Below are positions 4,798 through 5,964 of a DNA stretch of 5,964 bases, in pieces (positions within the stretch are counted from its first letter, which is position 1; each line of letters begins with the position of its first letter). A program made the translations under genes and the position numbers. A model generated the notes under the pieces. The model had not been told where the DNA came from, ran no database searches, and saw only the letters and a list, made by a program, of their open reading frames with translations. This stretch comes from an uncultured Lachnospiraceae bacterium (GTDB lineage: Bacteria; Bacillota; Clostridia; Lachnospirales; Lachnospiraceae): positions 1 to 5,964 of the forward strand of contig CADCQU010000395.1 in NCBI GenBank assembly GCA_902803635.1. The letters run 5' to 3'.

Positions 4798-5724
4798 ATG
4801 AAGAAGTTTCTTCCTATAATAAAAAGGGTTCTTTCCGCAGTGATAAGGCGGGGGAGGCTTTGGGTGCAGCTTGCGTTCACGGCCCTCTCGAACGGCTTCG
4901 TGCAGGGCTTTTCCACGGGACGCATTTACCAGGGGGATACGAAGCGGCTCTGCCTGCCGGGGCTCAATTGCTACAGCTGCCCGGGGGCGCTTGGGGCCTG
5001 CCCAATCGGTTCGCTGCAGAATGCGCTTGCGGACGGGCGGTTTCGGTTTCCGTTCTACGTGGTGGGTTTCCTCCTCTTTTTCGGGGCGGTGCTTGGGCGG
5101 TTCGTCTGCGGCTTTCTCTGCCCGTTCGGGTTGGTGCAGGAGCTTCTCCACAAGATTCCGTTTCCCAAAAAGATACGGGTACTGCCCGGTGAGCGCATTT
5201 TTCGAAAGTTAAAGTATGTTATCCTGGCGCTTTTCGTGATCTTGCTCCCGCTCCTCGTGCTGGATATCACCGGGCGCGGGCAGCCGTGGTTTTGCAAATA
5301 CATTTGCCCGTCGGGGACGCTTTTCGGGGGCCTTCCGCTCGTCGCGACAAATCCACCGCTCCGGGCGGTGCTGGGCTTTTTGTTTCGCTGGAAGGTCGCG
5401 ATCCTTCTGGCGGTGGTCCTGCTCTCGCTCCTTGTGTACCGGCCGTTCTGCCGTTACCTCTGCCCGCTCGGCGCGATTTACGGCTTATTTAATAAGAAGG
5501 CCCTCCTCCGCTACGAGCTGGACCAGGACAAATGCATTTCCTGCGGCAAATGCGAGAAGGCGTGTCCGATGGCCATCAAGGTTACGGCAAATGTGAACAG
5601 CATGGAGTGCATTCGCTGCGGAGCCTGCCGCGCGGCTTGCCCGCGCGGGTGTATACATCTAAAGGGGACATCCAAATGTAAGGGGGAGGAGAGACGGGTA
5701 GAAACGGAGAGGTGTGATAGTTAA
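4798..5724 (+). CDS. Membrane-bound 4Fe-4S polyferredoxin (NapH/CcoG-like)
   Basis: A 308-residue membrane protein expected to pass electrons across or along the cytoplasmic membrane. The start at ATG 4798 (MKKFLPIIKRV) is chosen because it lies four bases after the previous stop; upstream codons in this frame overlap the mini-protein gene. In order: GLNCYSCPGALGACP (Cys58, 61, 68), a membrane helix (~84-103), CGFLCP (Cys104, 108), a helix (~138-156), CKYICP (Cys166, 170), a helix (~198-214), CRYLCP (Cys218, 222), and then two classical 4Fe-4S motifs, CISCGKCEKACP (246-257) and CIRCGACRAACP (271-282). The paired CxxxCP motifs beside membrane helices are characteristic of the NapH/NosR/CcoG-type Fer4_5 family. 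A hydrophilic tail of ~25 residues follows. All cluster cysteines are intact. The partner is probably the CXXC mini-protein; the electron donor and acceptor are not visible. Confidence 0.88.
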   Translation: MKKFLPIIKRVLSAVIRRGRLWVQLAFTALSNGFVQGFSTGRIYQGDTKRLCLPGLNCYSCPGALGACPIGSLQNALADGRFRFPFYVVGFLLFFGAVLGRFVCGFLCPFGLVQELLHKIPFPKKIRVLPGERIFRKLKYVILALFVILLPLLVLDITGRGQPWFCKYICPSGTLFGGLPLVATNPPLRAVLGFLFRWKVAILLAVVLLSLLVYRPFCRYLCPLGAIYGLFNKKALLRYELDQDKCISCGKCEKACPMAIKVTANVNSMECIRCGACRAACPRGCIHLKGTSKCKGEERRVETERCDS

Positions 5725-5759
5725 TCATAGAATCATAGATGATAAAGGAGAGGAATGAG

Positions 5760-5964
5760 ATGAAGAAAAAGATTACGACGGGTCGGCGGACGATGATGGT
5801 GATGCTGCTTTCGGCGGTGCTGGGGCTTTCTGGCTGCGGCGGGGCCGTCTCGAACGAGGAAGGCGCGGCGGGCCGGTCGAGCTCGAAGGCGGCGGAGATA
5901 GCGGACAAGGCGAGCTCGAAGGCGGCGGAGATAGCGGACAAGGCGAGCTCGAAGGCGGCGGAGA
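5760..5964 (+). CDS. Lipoprotein with 11-residue helical repeats (3' end outside window)
   Basis: The first 68 residues of a longer protein. ATG 5760 follows an AAAGGAG Shine-Dalgarno sequence (about 5744-5750). MKKKITTGRR and a hydrophobic stretch (12-24) end in the lipobox LSGC (Cys26), so the protein should be lipid-anchored outside the membrane. After a Gly/Asn/Glu-rich spacer comes a repeat of ASSKAAEIADK from about residue 40 to the window edge, probably a continuous helix. It starts 35 bases after the polyferredoxin stop with no terminator between, so it is probably in the same operon. Related clusters, as I recall, carry a thioredoxin-like (TlpA/redoxin) protein near the CXXC and polyferredoxin genes. 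That could be the domain beyond the window, with the repeat as a stalk, but it cannot be seen here. Confidence 0.78.
   Translation, partial: MKKKITTGRRTMMVMLLSAVLGLSGCGGAVSNEEGAAGRSSSKAAEIADKASSKAAEIADKASSKAAE
5878..5964 (+). repeat. 33-bp direct repeats in the lipoprotein gene
   Basis: A 33-base unit beginning at 5878, 5911 and 5944 is identical between copies as far as can be read (two full units and 21 bases of a third at the window edge). It encodes the 11-residue unit ASSKAAEIADK. Perfect identity at third positions indicates very recent expansion. The true copy number cannot be seen. Confidence 0.9.

Noticed and set aside
4583..4801. 72-codon plus-strand ORF beginning at ATG 4583
   Set aside because: It has a plausible AGAGGAAGA upstream, but it overlaps the CXXC mini-protein in another frame and encodes a Gly-rich sequence with no family signal.
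4309..5151. 280-codon open frame on the minus strand over the palindromic element and the redox operon
   Set aside because: It crosses a non-coding palindrome and two real genes and is Pro/Arg/Lys-rich low complexity, so it is a shadow frame.
5723..5738. Two tandem copies of AATCATAG between the polyferredoxin and lipoprotein genes
   Set aside because: This is a very short AT-rich duplication that overlaps the stop codon; it is not enough to call a regulatory site.

Overview
The window looks like chromosomal DNA of an anaerobic, probably gut- or oral-associated member of the Bacillota (Clostridia, possibly Negativicutes). This rests on a DUF1848 protein, an Rpn/PD-(D/E)XK nuclease with an E-K-R-G tail, a CXXC mini-protein of the CD1871A type next to a NapH-like polyferredoxin, Gram-positive-style lipoproteins with Ser/Thr/Glu linkers, AGGAGG-type ribosome binding sites, and a CCCCTCTC...GAGAGGGG palindromic element. 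Species cannot be named from sequence alone. Base composition is uneven: about 1-850 is AT-richer with loose codon use, whereas the phosphatase and polyferredoxin genes are GC-rich at third positions.

Layout. (1) 2-409, plus: the 3' end of a DUF1848 (Fe-S, radical-SAM-like) gene, possibly followed by a tiny overlapping ORF. (2) 541-861: a non-coding, AT-rich leader with a duplicated hairpin module. (3) 862-2294, plus: an Rpn-family nuclease whose C-terminal tail is itself preceded by a ribosome binding site and an in-frame ATG. Two stand-alone copies of that tail follow in tandem, each with its own Shine-Dalgarno sequence. The array ends at a strong bidirectional terminator (2303-2343). (4) 2361-4274, minus: a secreted lipoprotein phosphatase related to glucose-1-phosphatase (Agp). 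After its TGA stop the same frame stays open for 107 codons and encodes what looks like a separate C-terminal module. (5) 4275-4646: divergent promoters on either side of a 130-bp MITE-like nested palindrome. (6) 4647-5964, plus: an operon of a 48-residue membrane CXXC protein, a membrane polyferredoxin with two 4Fe-4S motifs, and the start of a lipoprotein with an 11-residue helical repeat. Together these look like a membrane redox relay.

The most interesting point is the Rpn locus. In E. coli, Rpn proteins are reported to be gene-within-gene toxin-antitoxin systems used against phage. There the small C-terminal protein RpnS, translated from an internal start, blocks the full-length RpnL, and its helix carries a four-residue repeat of variable number. 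Here the internal RpnS-like unit has been copied twice downstream as free-standing genes, and the three copies carry 6, 0 and 1 tetrapeptides. This looks like an expanded bank of antitoxin alleles beside one nuclease. A second, composition-level signal is the hexamer CAAATG/CATTTG, which I count 25 times where about 2-3 are expected.
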